A stretch of 64,000 nt of DNA from Peromyscus leucopus (taxonomy: Eukaryota; Chordata; Mammalia; Rodentia; Cricetidae): contig NC_051082.1 in the NCBI RefSeq assembly GCF_004664715.2, positions 3,134,124-3,198,123 on the forward strand, in the 5' to 3' direction. Below are positions 23,491 to 35,520 of this stretch, piece after piece. The translations under genes were made by a program, and so were the position numbers. The notes beneath the pieces were generated by a model. It had not been told where the DNA came from. It made no database searches and was given only the letters and a program-made list of their open reading frames with translations. Every line of letters begins with the position of its first letter. Position 1 is the first letter of the stretch.

Positions 23491-24499
23491 GCTCTGAGAG
23501 GATAGGACAACACCAGGCAGGTGACGGTGTCCAAGAGCTTGAGTGAGGAGATCAGCCCAGCTCTGAGGATCGGGAGGCAGTGCGTGCCAGTGGCCAATCC
23601 AGCCATGTAGATGACGCGGTCCTGGACTAGCGCCTCCCAGCCTCCCACGGCGGCGGCAGCTGCTTCTGCATTGCAGTGGAAGGGCCGTTCATTCTCTGCC
23701 CCTTTATAGCAAACACTTGTTGACCACCAGGGTGGAGCCCCCTGTGGCTCAGGGGAAGCAGGCCGAGGCCCTCTGTTTTTGCCTTTGGCTTCCTTTTCTT
23801 TTATCTCACAAACACAAGAGGCTGGAGGATTCCCCAGGAGGGTCTGTTTATAGACGTCTCTCCAGCAGGATAATGGCCTCTCAGGCACAGACAAGCATGG
23901 TGCCCCATCACCCCCACCCCATCCCACGTGAACAGGAAGCAGAGAGTGCGCCCAGCTGGGTGGGACAGCTGCAAATGGCCTGACAGGGGACAGATGCAGC
24001 CTGTTTGCGCTTTCTCCGTCCCTTGGAGGATGTCGCAAGGGGGTGGGGGTGAGAACACCATTAGGGAAATGAATGTGTTCATTCTGATCATCCAAGCCGG
24101 GGTGACGAAGGAAGGAGCCCAGTGGTGGGCCAGGCTCCATCCGAGTCCTTTACCTGGAGCTCAGCCAAGGAGAGGCTGGGCAACGGTGTTCAGGGAAGCT
24201 GCTGTGGGCCGCAGGAATCTATCGTAAGAACTCAGCTGGTTATGGCAAAGTCACTACCTGGAGGAATCAGGGAATTCCTCCAGAGGAAGCCAAATCCCAA
24301 GGAGTTTTTGGTGTTACTTGGCTTGTTATACATCAGCTGTATTGTGTTATGAAAATCATGTGTGCCTTCATAGCTTTCCCAATTGACTTTTCCCTAAGAA
24401 GGGCTAACAATGTGGACTGATCACTCTCTGGACATACACATTCCAGGCTTTTGGAGAACAGCCTCAGGAAAGGCTTTCTCTGGAATCAGATATCTCCCC

Positions 24500-25330
24500 T
24501 AGCCACTTTCAAGGACTAAAGGAGACACCACCCAGGTGGTCGCCCAATTTCCGAGGACCAACAGTGATAACAACCCACAGGCAAGTCTCCTGACTTAAGG
24601 TAAATTCCACAAGGGGACACCGCCCAGGTGGGCCCCAACTTCAGAGGACTAACAATGATAACAGCCCACATGCAAGTCTCCTGACTTATGGTAAATTCCA
24701 CAAGGGGATCCTGCCTAGGAGAGGTGGATGTTAAGTAATAGCTTTACACAATTTAGCTCGAACCCTCCCTATATATACCGGGACTTCCAGGGCATTAGAC
24801 AGAGAAGAGAAAAGAGAATGGAAGAACTAGATGGGTAAAAACTTGAGAGGAACAAACTGAGATGGAAAAGAAGTAGATTGAAGGGCTAGAAGAGAGGACA
24901 AGAGGAATGAGATGGAAGATGAGGAAAAGCCAGATGGGGAAGAACAAGATGAGGTAGATCGAGAAGAGGAGAGAGGAGACAGAAGAGGAGATGATAGGGG
25001 AAAGAACTAGATGGATGAGAACCTAGAAGGGACAGAACTAGATGAAGGAATTAAGATAGAACTAGAGGGGATCGCAGACAAGTGTAGAGAGAAATCAGGC
25101 TAAAGATGACCTAAATATGAGAGCAGAATATAAGTTTATAACTGACACAGAATAATAAAGTATATGGACTACGGAGTTTCGTGTACATAGATTCATTTCT
25201 TCTCATCAAAGATTAATTATCAGCTGGTTGTAGATTCTTCCCGGACCCTGGGAGGGGACTATCGAGGGGCTGGACCCCCATAGTCCTCGATAGGAAGCCG
25301 CTGGGATCTGAGCCCGGAAGAAGTGTTGGT
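24500..25330 (+). mobile_element. Endogenous retrovirus LTR-like element
   Basis: U3-like tandem duplication of about 92 bp (24517-24606 and 24607-24698, sharing GCAAGTCTCCTGACTTA and GGTAAATTCCACAAGGGGA), a TATATATA box at about 24770, a purine-rich transcribed segment, and AATAATAAAG at about 25148 as polyadenylation signal. No gag, pol or env frame is nearby. Exact ends are not resolved. Similar to rodent ERVK LTRs in plan only. Confidence 0.5.
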
Positions 25331-25464
25331 TTGATCACAGGTTGTGGGGCATAGAGTCTGGGGAGACCGGAAAGGAGCCAACCCTAGTCCTGCCTCATGC
25401 CTGTTACCAAGGGGCTGTATTGGGGAGCGCTGGGAGACTCTCTGATTTTGTTCTTACTCTCCTG

Positions 25465-25573
25465 GTGGTGATGATGATGGTGACAGTGGTGGTTATGGTG
25501 ATGGTGGTGATGACGATGATGATGATGGGATGATGATGTTGGTGATGGTGATAATGGTAGTGCAAATGGTGAT
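25465..25573 (+). repeat. (GRT)n minisatellite, copy 2, left part
   Basis: GATGGTGACAGTGGTGGTTA and similar triplets, cut at 25573 by the solo LTR; it continues at 26130. Confidence 0.9.
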
Positions 25574-26129
25574 TGTTGTGGAATATTATATTTAATTAGG
25601 CAAAGATGTGCTACATTTGTTTATGCTACAGACTAACTATAAAGGAGTGTTACATTTGTTGACGCTGCGTTTGTTTCGCGATTTAAGGATGTGTTTAACT
25701 GTGTAAAGATGTGGTGCATCTGTTTCACCTTGCCTGCCTAAGGCACCTGATTGGTCTGATAAAAAGCTGACCAGCCAATAGCTAGGCAGGAGAGGGATAG
25801 TCAGAGCTGCCAGGCAGAGTGTATAAATAGGAGGAGAAATCTAGGCAAGAAAGAGGAATGAGAGGAGGAGGAGAGAATGAGGGATGTGTCCAGGGCAAGA
25901 AGCCAGGCAGCCACCAGCCAGCAGACTGGAGAAGCAGGATATTCAGTAAGATTTACAGAAAGAAAGGGTAAAGGCCCCGAGGCAAAAGGTAGATAAACAG
26001 GTTGATTAGTTAAAAGAGCCAGCCAGAAACAAGCCTTGGGTAGAGCAGGCATTCAAAACTAATAACAAGTCTCCATGTCATGATTTGGGAGCCGGTTGGT
26101 GGTCCAAAAGAAAGAGAAAGCCTGGTACA
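25574..26129 (+). mobile_element. Solo LTR of a rodent endogenous retrovirus
   Basis: Starts TGTTGTGGAATATT and ends CCTGGTACA (TG...CA), 556 bp. Flanked by GGTGAT at 25568-25573 and 26130-26135, a 6-bp duplication as made by ERVK integrases, though GGTGAT is also a unit of the host repeat. It has CCTGATTGGTCTGATAAAAA and CCAATAGCTAGGCAGG (CCAAT), GTATAAATAGGAGG as TATA box at about 25821, and a purine-rich R/U5. I recognise this as a common muroid LTR but cannot name it securely. Confidence 0.75.
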
Positions 26130-26440
26130 GGTGATAATGATGGCGGTAATGGTGATGATGGTGATGGTGAGGTTGGTGATGGTAGTGATGGTGGGGTTGA
26201 TGATGATGGTGATGTTGGTGATGGTGATGGTGAGGTTGGTAATGGTGGGGTTGATGGTGATGGTGGGGCTGGTGATAGTGGTACAAATGGTGTGATTATG
26301 ATTATGATGGTGACGGTGGTGGTGGTGATGATGGTGATGGTGGTGAAGGGGTGAGAATCTTCATGACGGTGTTGATTAGTCACAGTAACGAGGACGGTGT
26401 TATTGGAGGTTGTGGTTTATTAGTTACACACAGCATCAAA
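26130..26440 (+). repeat. (GRT)n minisatellite, copy 2, right part with duplicated flank
   Basis: Triplets to about 26345, then CTTCATGACGGTGTTGATTA, a GGACGGTGTTATTGGAGGTT stretch and GTGGTTTATTAG, parallel to 23425-23490. Confidence 0.9.
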
Positions 26441-27999
26441 GACTGGGTGGCTGTTTGAATGAATGTGAGTCTTGCTGCTTCTAAAGAAAGCTTGCTTGCG
26501 TATTCTCCTGTAAGCAACCGCGTCACCCACATCCCCCTGGCACCCATCAACCCACTGCTCTACCAGCTGGGCGTTGGTGGAACCCTTTGTTGCTCTGTCA
26601 GGCAGGCTACCATGTCTCCCCAGTCCAAGTCACACAGCAGTGGATCTGCTGCCTTGAGGATGGGAAGGGAAATTCAGGCTTCCCCCTTCCTTTTCTCTCT
26701 TTGGGCGACCCTGCCCACCATGCATCCCAGCCCCAGAAATAACGGGAAGTCAGGAGGCAGAGAGAGGGAGATTCAAGCAGGAGACAGGAAATCAAGCAGA
26801 GATGAGATATAAACCAATCACCAGATGTCCCAGCAGGAGCCAAGGCATGCGGCCAAGGCTTCTGCAGGGGCATCTCAGAGGCTCCCCTCCATAGAAACCA
26901 CCCTGTACTATGCCAGCATTAATATTCTCCCTGTCTGAGCTTCTTTCCTGATTTCCTGTTGTGTGGTTACCATGGAGCTGACTCTGCTCTGAGTCAAGGC
27001 GGGGCACACATCCTGGAACTGTCCAGTCAGAGACCACATCCTTCAGGCACCAGGGTGTTTTAGGAGTGGCCGTGGAATGGACCCAAGCCAGTGATCAAAA
27101 TCAACAAAACTCCATCCATCTTTGGGGGCTTTGGGTTGGTCAGTTGGGGAGGAAGGGTCCTCTCTTCGCTGTGTTTAATGGGGTAGTCATTTCTCAGCAT
27201 GGCTCTGTGGCCACTGAGGTGGGAAGCCTGCTGCAGAACGACCATCAACACAGAGGGGTGGGGAGCAGGGTCCAGTCAGAGTGTGCTGGTTAGAGTATAT
27301 GCCAATTCCCAGGGTGTAAATATTCCCATGGTGACTAGCACCCGCGAACTATGGTGATGTCATTGAAAAGAGCTGAGCGAGCAGAGCCCTGAGCAGCTGG
27401 TACAAACTGAGCCCAGAAGCCTGGACCCAGCCTGTAGCCATCCTAGGGTCTTGAAGCCCAGGGCTGGTCTGTTAGGTGACCTGGTGAATTCCCTTTTGCA
27501 TACCCTAACCAGAGTTTGTAGGTTACTTACAACAACAACAAAGCCGTAACCTCAGCACACCCACTGGTCCTTCCCTCTAAACCCATCCCCTTTAAAAGCA
27601 GGAATTCTCCCTGTACTGTCCATTCCTCCACTGCCCCAGCCATGGGCGCAGCCTTGTGTTCTAAGGCTCCTTTTTTCTCATTAAGACCGACGCCCACTTC
27701 AGAACCGCAAACAACAACATGCCTAGCTGCTCAGAGCGAAGTATAAGCTTGACAAGGAGGACGTCAAGGCACTAAGAATCTGGCTTACGAGGGTCTGGAT
27801 TTCCCTGGGACCACCGTTTTCTGAAGGATGTGCAACTGTAACGCAGTCTCAACGCTGCCCTCCTAGAGGCAGCCTGCTGGGCTTCCCTGATGTGTGATGG
27901 AGCGAGGCTTGCGATCTCATCTAAGCAACCTACCTTGGATGGGTCTGAATAGTCTAATGTACACCTGCAGCATGCAGTTGGTGCCTCCCCCTCCCTTTT

Positions 28000-28345
28000 T
28001 TAAGTAATTAACATTGTGGAGTTAAATGACTTTAATTCCCAGCAAAGTGACGAAAGTGCAGTTGATGAGGTCTCGGGGGACGAGATAGCTATCTGCTCCT
28101 CTCTGTACACCATCCTGAGACTACACACACTGTCTATAATTGGTATTAGCAACTGTAAATTCTGATTAATTGCCAGAGAGCCACTTTCCAATTGCAGAAA
28201 CAAAGCCACAAGCCGGGGAGTAATGGACCCAATTATTCCTAGGTAGGCTTTCAGTAATAGATTTTTTACTATCCGGATGCCTCATCTCGGAGGCAGACGC
28301 AGAGAAACTCATTTCATTAGATGCCAACGCCTTCTGAATTGTGAC
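28000..28345. promoter_or_regulatory. Repeat-free AT-rich island (candidate)
   Basis: AAGTAATTAACATTG, TGACTTTAATTCCC, CTGATTAATTGCC, GACCCAATTATTCC and TTTCATTAGATGCC lie in 340 bp without SINE sequence. This is the densest ATTA/TAAT block in the window and a plausible conserved enhancer of the Myo18b region or a neighbour. Confidence 0.35.
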
Positions 28346-28639
28346 GAGCACACTCGGTGTCTGGGGCTAAAGATGGCGTGGAAGAAACTTATTGTAGAAA
28401 CACCGGAGGCTGGGGGAGCCAGGTCCTCACTCCTGTTTAAGACCAAATTGCTTTGGTACTGGAATGCTTCTAGGGGCCAGGGAGTGTGTCAGAGATCACG
28501 GTGGCTGGAGGGACAGTCGTGGGAACCCCCACAGCTGCCCGGCCAGCTCTGAGGGTGAAGGAGACTCTGAAAGCGGAGAGTAGGGCAGTCCATGAATGCT
28601 GAGCCTTACATGTGTTGGGCATTTGGGCTACACTGAGAT

Positions 28640-28790
28640 AATGGTAACCGGCAGTAATTAGGAAACTACCTCCCTGCTGGGGGACCATAAAGTACATTAT
28701 TTACACCCGGCTTGTGGCCCCAAATGCCCTCCATATGGAACGACTTTTTAAATACTTCACTTCCCAGCCCAAATAATTCATCTTTATGAG
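28640..28790. promoter_or_regulatory. Repeat-free AT-rich island (candidate)
   Basis: GGCAGTAATTAGG, GTACATTATTTACACC, CTCCATATGG and AAATAATTCATC; non-repetitive and adjacent to the 28000 island. Confidence 0.3.
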
Positions 28791-29121
28791 CTCCAGTCCA
28801 CATTTGCAAGCAGAAAAGGCTCAGAGCTTTTGTAAAATCAATGCTAAGCCCTGGGCTGGGTGGACGCCTGGGGCAAGCTGTGGAAGGGCGGTGTGCCAGT
28901 CAGTCCGCACACTGGACACATGGCCCACTGAGCACAAAAGCAGCATAAAGAAACAAAAACAAAATCTGACACGGAACAGGGTCTGGCTTTGGGCTTCTCT
29001 AGGGCTCTCCCTGGATGTGGGCAGACTCCAGGGGAAACAGGAGAAAGGAGAGAACAGGGAATCTCTAGGAATCAGAGGGCAGACAGAGCTGAGAAAGGGG
29101 CCTGCATTGATTGCTTCGGTG

Positions 29122-29448
29122 TTTTGTTTTGTGTGTGCGTGTGCGTGTGTGTGTGTGTGTGGTGTGTGTGTGTATGTGTTTACATGTATGGTGTGTGTGT
29201 ATAAGTGTGAGTGTGCGTATGCGTGTGGGTGTGTATATGTGAGTGTGTATGTGTGTGGTGTGTGTGTATGTATATGGTATGTTGTGTACATGTGTGGTGT
29301 ATGTGTGTGCGTTTGGTGTGTGTGTGTGTATGGTGTGTGTGGGTGTGTATATGTGTGTGGTGTGTGTGTATGTATATGGCATATGTGTGTATGTGTATGG
29401 TGTGTGTGTGTGTGTGTGTGTGTGTTGTGTGAGGTGTGTGTGTGTATT
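29122..29448. repeat. (TG)n-derived cryptic minisatellite
   Basis: Interrupted GTGTGTGTATG/GTGTGGTG units over about 325 bp, giving Val-Cys and His-Thr open frames on the two strands that are not genes. Confidence 0.95.
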
Positions 29449-29477
29449 GGGTATGGTCCTCCAGAGGTAGTCCACCA

Positions 29478-29690
29478 TGTGTTTTTTGAGACAGAGTCTC
29501 TCACTGGGACTTGGAGCTTGCCAATCAGGTTAGGCTGGCCAGCCAGCACTCCCCAGAGATGTCTCCACAACGTTGGAACTGCAAGCACGCACCACCACGC
29601 CCAGATGCTGGGAGGGAATGGAACTCAGGTCCCATGCCAGCATGGCAGACACCTTACCCACCGAGCCCCTGTCCCAGCTCTGACTGTCCT
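29478..29690 (-). mobile_element. B4/ID-B1 SINE
   Basis: Reverse orientation: ACAGAGTCTCTCACTGGGAC, GCCAATCAGGTTAGGCTGGC, GCACGCACCACCACGCCCAG and GGAACTCAGGTCCCATGCC ending in ACCCACCGAGCCCC. Confidence 0.8.
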
Positions 29691-29879
29691 AAGTTTCCAG
29701 AGCCCTAGGACTCAAGCCTTCTGGAACGGCACGATTGCATTTGAAAAGACAGTGAGATTTGACTTCACAGCCTTCTAAAGCTAAACCTCTCTCCTTCCCC
29801 GGTCACCTCCTAAACAGAGTACTGGAGCCCCACCCGTAAGATCCCCACTCCAGGGAGAGTCACAGGCGGCACAGAGCTA

Positions 29880-30060
29880 GCAGGCTTGTTATTAAACTGT
29901 CAGCAGACTCGCGAGCGAGGTGTCAAACTCCGCTATTAGGAAAAATTAAATCATGCGAACTGACAATGAAATAATTATATTAAAGACAAGAATGTCACAT
30001 TTCTCCGTGACTTTACCAAGCACTTTTCCGTGATCCAGCTTTCTGGAGTTTCGGTTTTAT
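29880..30060. promoter_or_regulatory. Repeat-free AT-rich island (candidate)
   Basis: TTATTAAACTGTCAGC, AGGAAAAATTAAATCATGCG, TGAAATAATTATATTAAAGA. It carries a CpG-containing core (ACTCGCGAGCGAGG), unusual beside AT-rich sequence. Confidence 0.3.
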
Positions 30061-31779
30061 TTTATCTGTTGGGGGAATGACGTATGACGATGTCCTGTGT
30101 GCCTGGATAATCCCCACTGTATGTTTAGGGACACTGTGTACTCAGCTTCAGGTGGGAGAATTTACACCATGGGAATGGGCAGCCACTAGAAGCCAGGGCA
30201 TGTCTCCACGAAGAGTCAGCTGAGCACTCCCTGGCGCTCACTCCACTGTCTGTCCCGGGGTCTGGTGGATGCTGTGAGATCCAACTCACCCACGTATGAT
30301 ATTCTGGGGACACTTTCTGTGTTAAAGTGAAATGGATGGGCACAGAGGCGGGGCCACCTGGCCCCCTCATTTCCTTAAGACCTGGATTTCGTTTCAATTT
30401 TTTTCCCATTTGAAGGTGGAAAATGCACCCCAAAGCAATGGTAGATCCATAATTCATGGGCATATAAAATTGATGCTGGGTTTAACAGAAGGAGAGCTGT
30501 AAGTGGCTGTCCATTAACTATTTATGAGCCCGCCAGGGCGCTGACAAGCCAGACGTGGAGAGGAGATCACACCCATGCTCCCATGTTTTATTTAAACATT
30601 ATTAAAAGTACACAGTCCATGGCGAGGCTTTCAATTCCGCCCAGAATTGGAATCCACCGTGATGTTGCCTCTGGGTCTCAAAAGGGTACCACTGGGTTCT
30701 GACGGATGCTACTCTCCTTTTTCTCTGTATAGAAACTTAAATTTCTCCCTTTGCCCATTCTCGACTCTCTCTTCCCATGAGCCTCTTCTCCAGCTGCCTT
30801 GTGACCTGGGGTATAGGCCACGGTGTCCCTGAGCCTCCACTGAGTCATCTGTAAGGTGGGGCATTGCACAGATGCCACCCCAACAGGGACCGTGAGGATT
30901 TGCTCAGGCCACCTGTAGCGAGCGACTTTGCCTCTTTGGGATGTTCAGTAATGTTTGGAGCCACTGGTGGTGACGACTTAGAGCAGGGATGCTGTTTGTT
31001 TCTAGCGGATAGAGGACAAGGGTGCTGCTAAGTGCGTTAGAACGACCCTACAGCAGCCCCCTGAGAATTGATAACACTACAGTTGGGGAACCCTAGGTCC
31101 CACAATAAAAAGTAATAATTCTTGTGATTGTCCTGAAAACGAACTTCAATGAGTAAACACCATGAGTCTAAGATGTTTGTGTCCAAAAATAGGTCGTAAG
31201 AGGCTCGGGCCTGGGTTCAGATTCTTACTTTGTCACGTATTAAGACGTGGGAGGCATTGCCTGGTTCCTCTGCTGGTAACAATAAAGAATGAGAACTAGA
31301 TGTAAAGCCCTTGGTCCAGAGCCCGGCCGGGAGAGAGTGGGTGGGGGAGGGGAGGGGAGGCACCAGCTCTCGCTGTCACCTAAACCACGACTGAACTGAC
31401 AGGACCCCCATGGGATAGAAAGTAGAGCATGGGGGGAGGGGCAGATCACATCAGGGGAGAAGAGAGGAGAAAAACACCAAATGGCAGCTGGTGAGCGCCT
31501 ACTGTATGCTATTATTTGGCACTTCTGTATACTGTCTCCTTACAGGCATTCAGTGGGCAAGCGGCTACACCCTATGTTTCACAGGTGGGAGCAGGTTGTG
31601 CCATCCTAGCTAAGGCATCCGAGGGTTTGTCCTTTCTGCTGCCCTATAGACGGTTAGGGGGTGCACCCCACCCCCATCGATATCCATTTGGAGCCTCAAA
31701 GGGTGACGCCTTGGAGACGGGGTCTTCGCAAGAGTAGCTAATGAGGATGATGAGGCTGGGTGAGGGTCTGGTAACAGCT

Positions 31780-31990
31780 TGAATATGAAATGTCCCCCCA
31801 CAGGTTTACGATCTGGAAGGTCTTGGTGGCACTATTTGAGGGAGGTTCTGAAAACTCAAGGGATGAGGTCAATCTAGAGGAAGTAGGTCCTCGGGATTGA
31901 CGTCATCTCTGAGTGCTCTCATTTTGCCCTCTGCTTCTCGGCCTACCACCACGTGAACTAAACTCTCCACCACAGCTTCCCTACCATGCT
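31780..31990 (+). mobile_element. Rodent interspersed repeat fragment
   Basis: TTGAATATGAAATGTCCCCC, TGGTGGCACTATTTGAGGGA, GAGGAAGTAGGTCCTC and CTGCTTCTCGGCC belong to the common element whose 3' end is seen at 44595-44960 and in diverged form at 35145-35520. Confidence 0.5.
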
Positions 31991-33249
31991 GGATCCTCTA
32001 AAGCCAGCAGCCAAATGGCCACAATGACACGAACAGTCACAAATGCTGTGGAAGAAGGACACATAGAGACAGTCCGTAGAGAAGAGAAAGCCATGTGGGG
32101 ACAGAAGCAGAGACCACCCGGTGCAGCCACCTGCCAAGGGTCACCTGGAGCCGCCAGACCATGGATAAGAGCACAGCGTCCCTCTTGGGACCTACGGGAG
32201 GGCAGCGGCCCTTGCCACCACTTCAATTTCAGACTTCTGGTCTCCTGAGTTGGGACACCATGGATCCTTCTTGATTTAGGACATCCGTTTTTTAGTAACT
32301 GTTATAAAAGCCCCGTAGGATCAATACACACTTTGATCTCCCAGGCAATAAGAGCAGTTAGTTCCATGAGTGACAGGGGGGAGGGAGGGAATTTGTCACT
32401 CACTGGCACGAGGCGGAAGGATCTGGGATGAGAAAGATGAGTACAGAAGGCTGAACAGTCAGGTTTGAGGCCCCATAGCCTGACTCTTTCTCAGGGGACC
32501 TGGGTAGGGCCCGGGCACACAGCAGCCACGCTCCAGCTTTTTACTGAATGCTGTGTGACAGAGACGCACAGACAGAGCCTGTGGAGAGCAGAGGACGATG
32601 TTCGGGAATCAGTTCTCTCCTTCCACCATGTGGGAATCCAACTCAGGCCATCAGCACCTTTCCCCACTGAGACATCTGCCTGGCGCCAAGCTGCTTCTGT
32701 AAGAGTCCGCTCCTGCAGTGACTAACTTCTCCCACAGCAAGGGGAACCCAATCTGTCTGCATGGCAGGAGGAGAGAGCAGGTGCTGATAAAGAGCCAGTG
32801 AGTTCTGCACTGTGTAGAAGCCGGTCTGAGTCACCGGGGAGGCCACAGGCAGAGGCAAGTCGGGTAGGAAGGTGGTGGGTCTCGGTGCTGAAGTGTGGGG
32901 GTAAGGTTGAGAAGCCCACAGGGGCTCTATTTCAAAGGCTCTGAAACTATCATCACCCTGAGGGGAAGGGGCTCCTAGCCAAGTACCCTGTAAGTTTGCT
33001 CAGACTGGGAAACCTGTGTTTCCTGAGAGACACATAGCTTTCACCACAGGGATGTCAGGATGGAAGCGGGTGGTGGGTAGGCTCCCCAACACCATCAACC
33101 CCACAACTTCCCTAGACTCCCGGTCCAGGGACCAAGCTGGTTCTCCTGGGCTCTGGGGCAACTGAAGAACAACAGACTATAAATTCAGAGACGAGCTGTC
33201 TTGTATCCCAGTGACAAAGGGACTTGAGTGATTTAGAGACAGAATATTC

Positions 33250-33440
33250 TTCTCTCCACAATGGCGCCCGGAGTTGCCAGGAATAGTACATCCACTAAAA
33301 TTAATGGGCAGAGCTCATTTTTCTTATTTCGCAAGGAGAGACGTTCCATTGGTGGGGTAATGGATGCTGATCTGGATGTGCCGGTGAGCCAGCTGGGGGA
33401 TCAATCACCCACACGCAACAGTTCACAGCCCTTTAAACCA
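33250..33440. other. Non-repetitive segment, possible conserved non-coding sequence
   Basis: Contains TCCACTAAAATTAATGGGCA and CTCATTTTTCTTATTTCGCA. A 171-codon plus-strand frame starts at 33261 but has no domain I recognise. Confidence 0.2.
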
Positions 33441-33782
33441 ACAACAGCTGTGACAAATGGAGCTGGCCAGGGACAGGCGGAAAGGAATGCAGACAGAAGA
33501 TCCATCAACATCCTTGTGATGGCTCATGGGTCCCAGGGGCCCAGAATCCTTCTTAGTCTCCTACGATGGAGCCATTTTTCAGCAGGGCTGAACCAAAAGG
33601 ACAGGGCTATCTCAGGAAAGACTTCAGTGCTAGACACACAAGGTCAACAGCTCCAGCTCTATCATCCCAGGTGCTACTGCCCTGGGCAACCTCCCACCCC
33701 TGCCCCTTTATGTTCCTGGCCTGGCAGAGTTGATGGTCAATATTCAACAATATTCAACAAACTCAACATTCATTGAGAGAAT

Positions 33783-34205
33783 CAGTGGATGGCTGAAGGA
33801 TGGGTGGGTGAATGGATGGATGGATGGATGGGTGGATGGATGGATGGATGGGTAGGTGGATAGATGCATGGATGGATGGATGGATGGATGAATGGATACA
33901 TGTATGGATGGATGGGTGGGTGAGTAGATGGATGCATAGATGGATGGGTAGGAGGGTGGGAGGATGGACGGTTGGATGGGTGAATGGTTTGATGGGTGAA
34001 TAGATGGGTGGATGAGTGGATGGATGGGTGGATGGATGGATGGATGGGTGGATGGATGGGTGGATGGATGGTGGATGGATGGGTGGATGGGTGGATGGAT
34101 GGATAGTTGGATGGGTAGGTGAATGGATGGGTGGGTAGATAGATAGATGGATGAATGGATGGGTGGGTGGCTATGGATGGGTAGATGGGTGGATAAACAG
34201 ATATA
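33783..34205. repeat. (GGAT)n minisatellite
   Basis: About 420 bp of TGGATGGATGGG-type units with occasional TAGA and TGAA variants. The Ile-His-Pro-Ser and Trp-Met-Asp frames are by-products. Confidence 0.97.
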
Positions 34206-35144
34206 TGGATGAACACTTGAATTATGGAGTTAGGAAATTACCTTTCTTCCTTCTGGGAGACTTTAATTCTAAAATGGAAGGTGCAGCGAGCAACCCTTTG
34301 TTCTAGGACATGGGTCTGCGGTGGCAGTGCTGTGCATTGGAGGAAGACTCAGGCCTGAGTGGAACACGGCCCTGAGATTTGCCTGTGAGGATTCTGGCTC
34401 GTTGTAGAGGAGGCTGCAGCTGTGCAAAATGCACCAGAGATGAGTACTGCGTCGGCCACCTTCCCGCTACGGCGGCAAAACCCCTGAGACAAAGGTTAGT
34501 CTGGGCTCGCGGTCAGAGGTCGCAGTCCTGGGCCTCTTGCCCTGTTGCTTCGGAACACTGTGAGGAACATGGCAGAGGCAGCTACTCCCCTTACAGAAGC
34601 CGAGCAGCAAAGAGCAAGGCGGGAAGGGCCTGGAATCCCGATACCCCTTCACGGGCGTGCCCCCGAGGGACCTAACTTCCTGCCACCACACCTTGCCTCA
34701 GAAGGGCCAGGACCCAAGTTGTAACAGTTCTGCATTTCCCACGGGTGGGCTGCTTTGAGGATGCCTAGCCCACCATGGTGCTTGACACACGGTAGGTACT
34801 CTGAGGACACATCTAACATGAACGAGTGGACCAGAGCTCTGACTTCTGCTCAGAATTGTGCGAGAAGATACGAGGGAAGATACGCTGGTCCTGACTGTGG
34901 ACCTTGACCAGGACAGATGGAGTAAGATCTATGAGAAGCCCAGGGTGGTCCCAGGATACCAGAGCAGGGAGACTGGCCTTAGCAACAAGGTGTCTTCAAA
35001 TGACAGCAAGCACTTTGTTTCTCCAGTGACCTCACTTCCATACAGTGGGGACCTTGAGACTTCTCCCTTCCTGCCACAGAGTCCCAAAGACCAGGAGTAT
35101 ACTGATAACCTGGGGACAGCCACTCTCAGCAAGAGGCTGTGGTG

Positions 35145-35520
35145 ATTTGAATTGGAAATGTCCCTTTCAGGCTCAGGTTCCCAGCGTGTGGCCCTCCTTT
35201 GAAGGTTCTGGAGCCTTTAGGCTGTAAAGCCTAGTGGGCGGAAGTCGATCACCATGGGTGGCTTTTGAAGGTTAAATTCCTCCTTGGTTCAGGTGTGTTC
35301 TTTGTGTCCCTCCCTGCTCTGCACTGTGTGAACAGAGGATGTCACCAGCCTCTGCAGTCACCGAGTGGGTGGCTCCCACCCTGTGCCTTCACAGCCATGA
35401 AGGCTGAAAGCTCTGGGAACCTGAGCCAAGATAAGCCTCCTCCCAGCAACTAAAGCTGTCTCTGTTGGGTGTATCAGTCACAGAGTCTCAGGGATGGGAG
35501 TAACCAATACAAACCACCGC
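35145..35520 (+). mobile_element. Rodent interspersed repeat, diverged
   Basis: TGGTGATTTGAATTGGAAAT, GTCCCTTTCAGGCTCAGG, GCCTTCACAGCCATGAAGGC and GGAACCTGAGCCAAGATAAG are spaced as in the common rodent element ending in an acetyl-like GTGAGCCAAAATAAA motif. Family unnamed. Confidence 0.5.

Noticed and set aside
23232..24140. 302-codon minus-strand frame
   Set aside because: Its C-terminal part is the (GRT)n minisatellite and the rest has no domain.
28786..29778. 330-codon plus-strand frame
   Set aside because: Its centre is the (TG)n tract and its end is a reverse B4 SINE.
33782..34216. Ile-His-Pro-Ser-rich 144-codon frame
   Set aside because: Translation of the (GGAT)n minisatellite.
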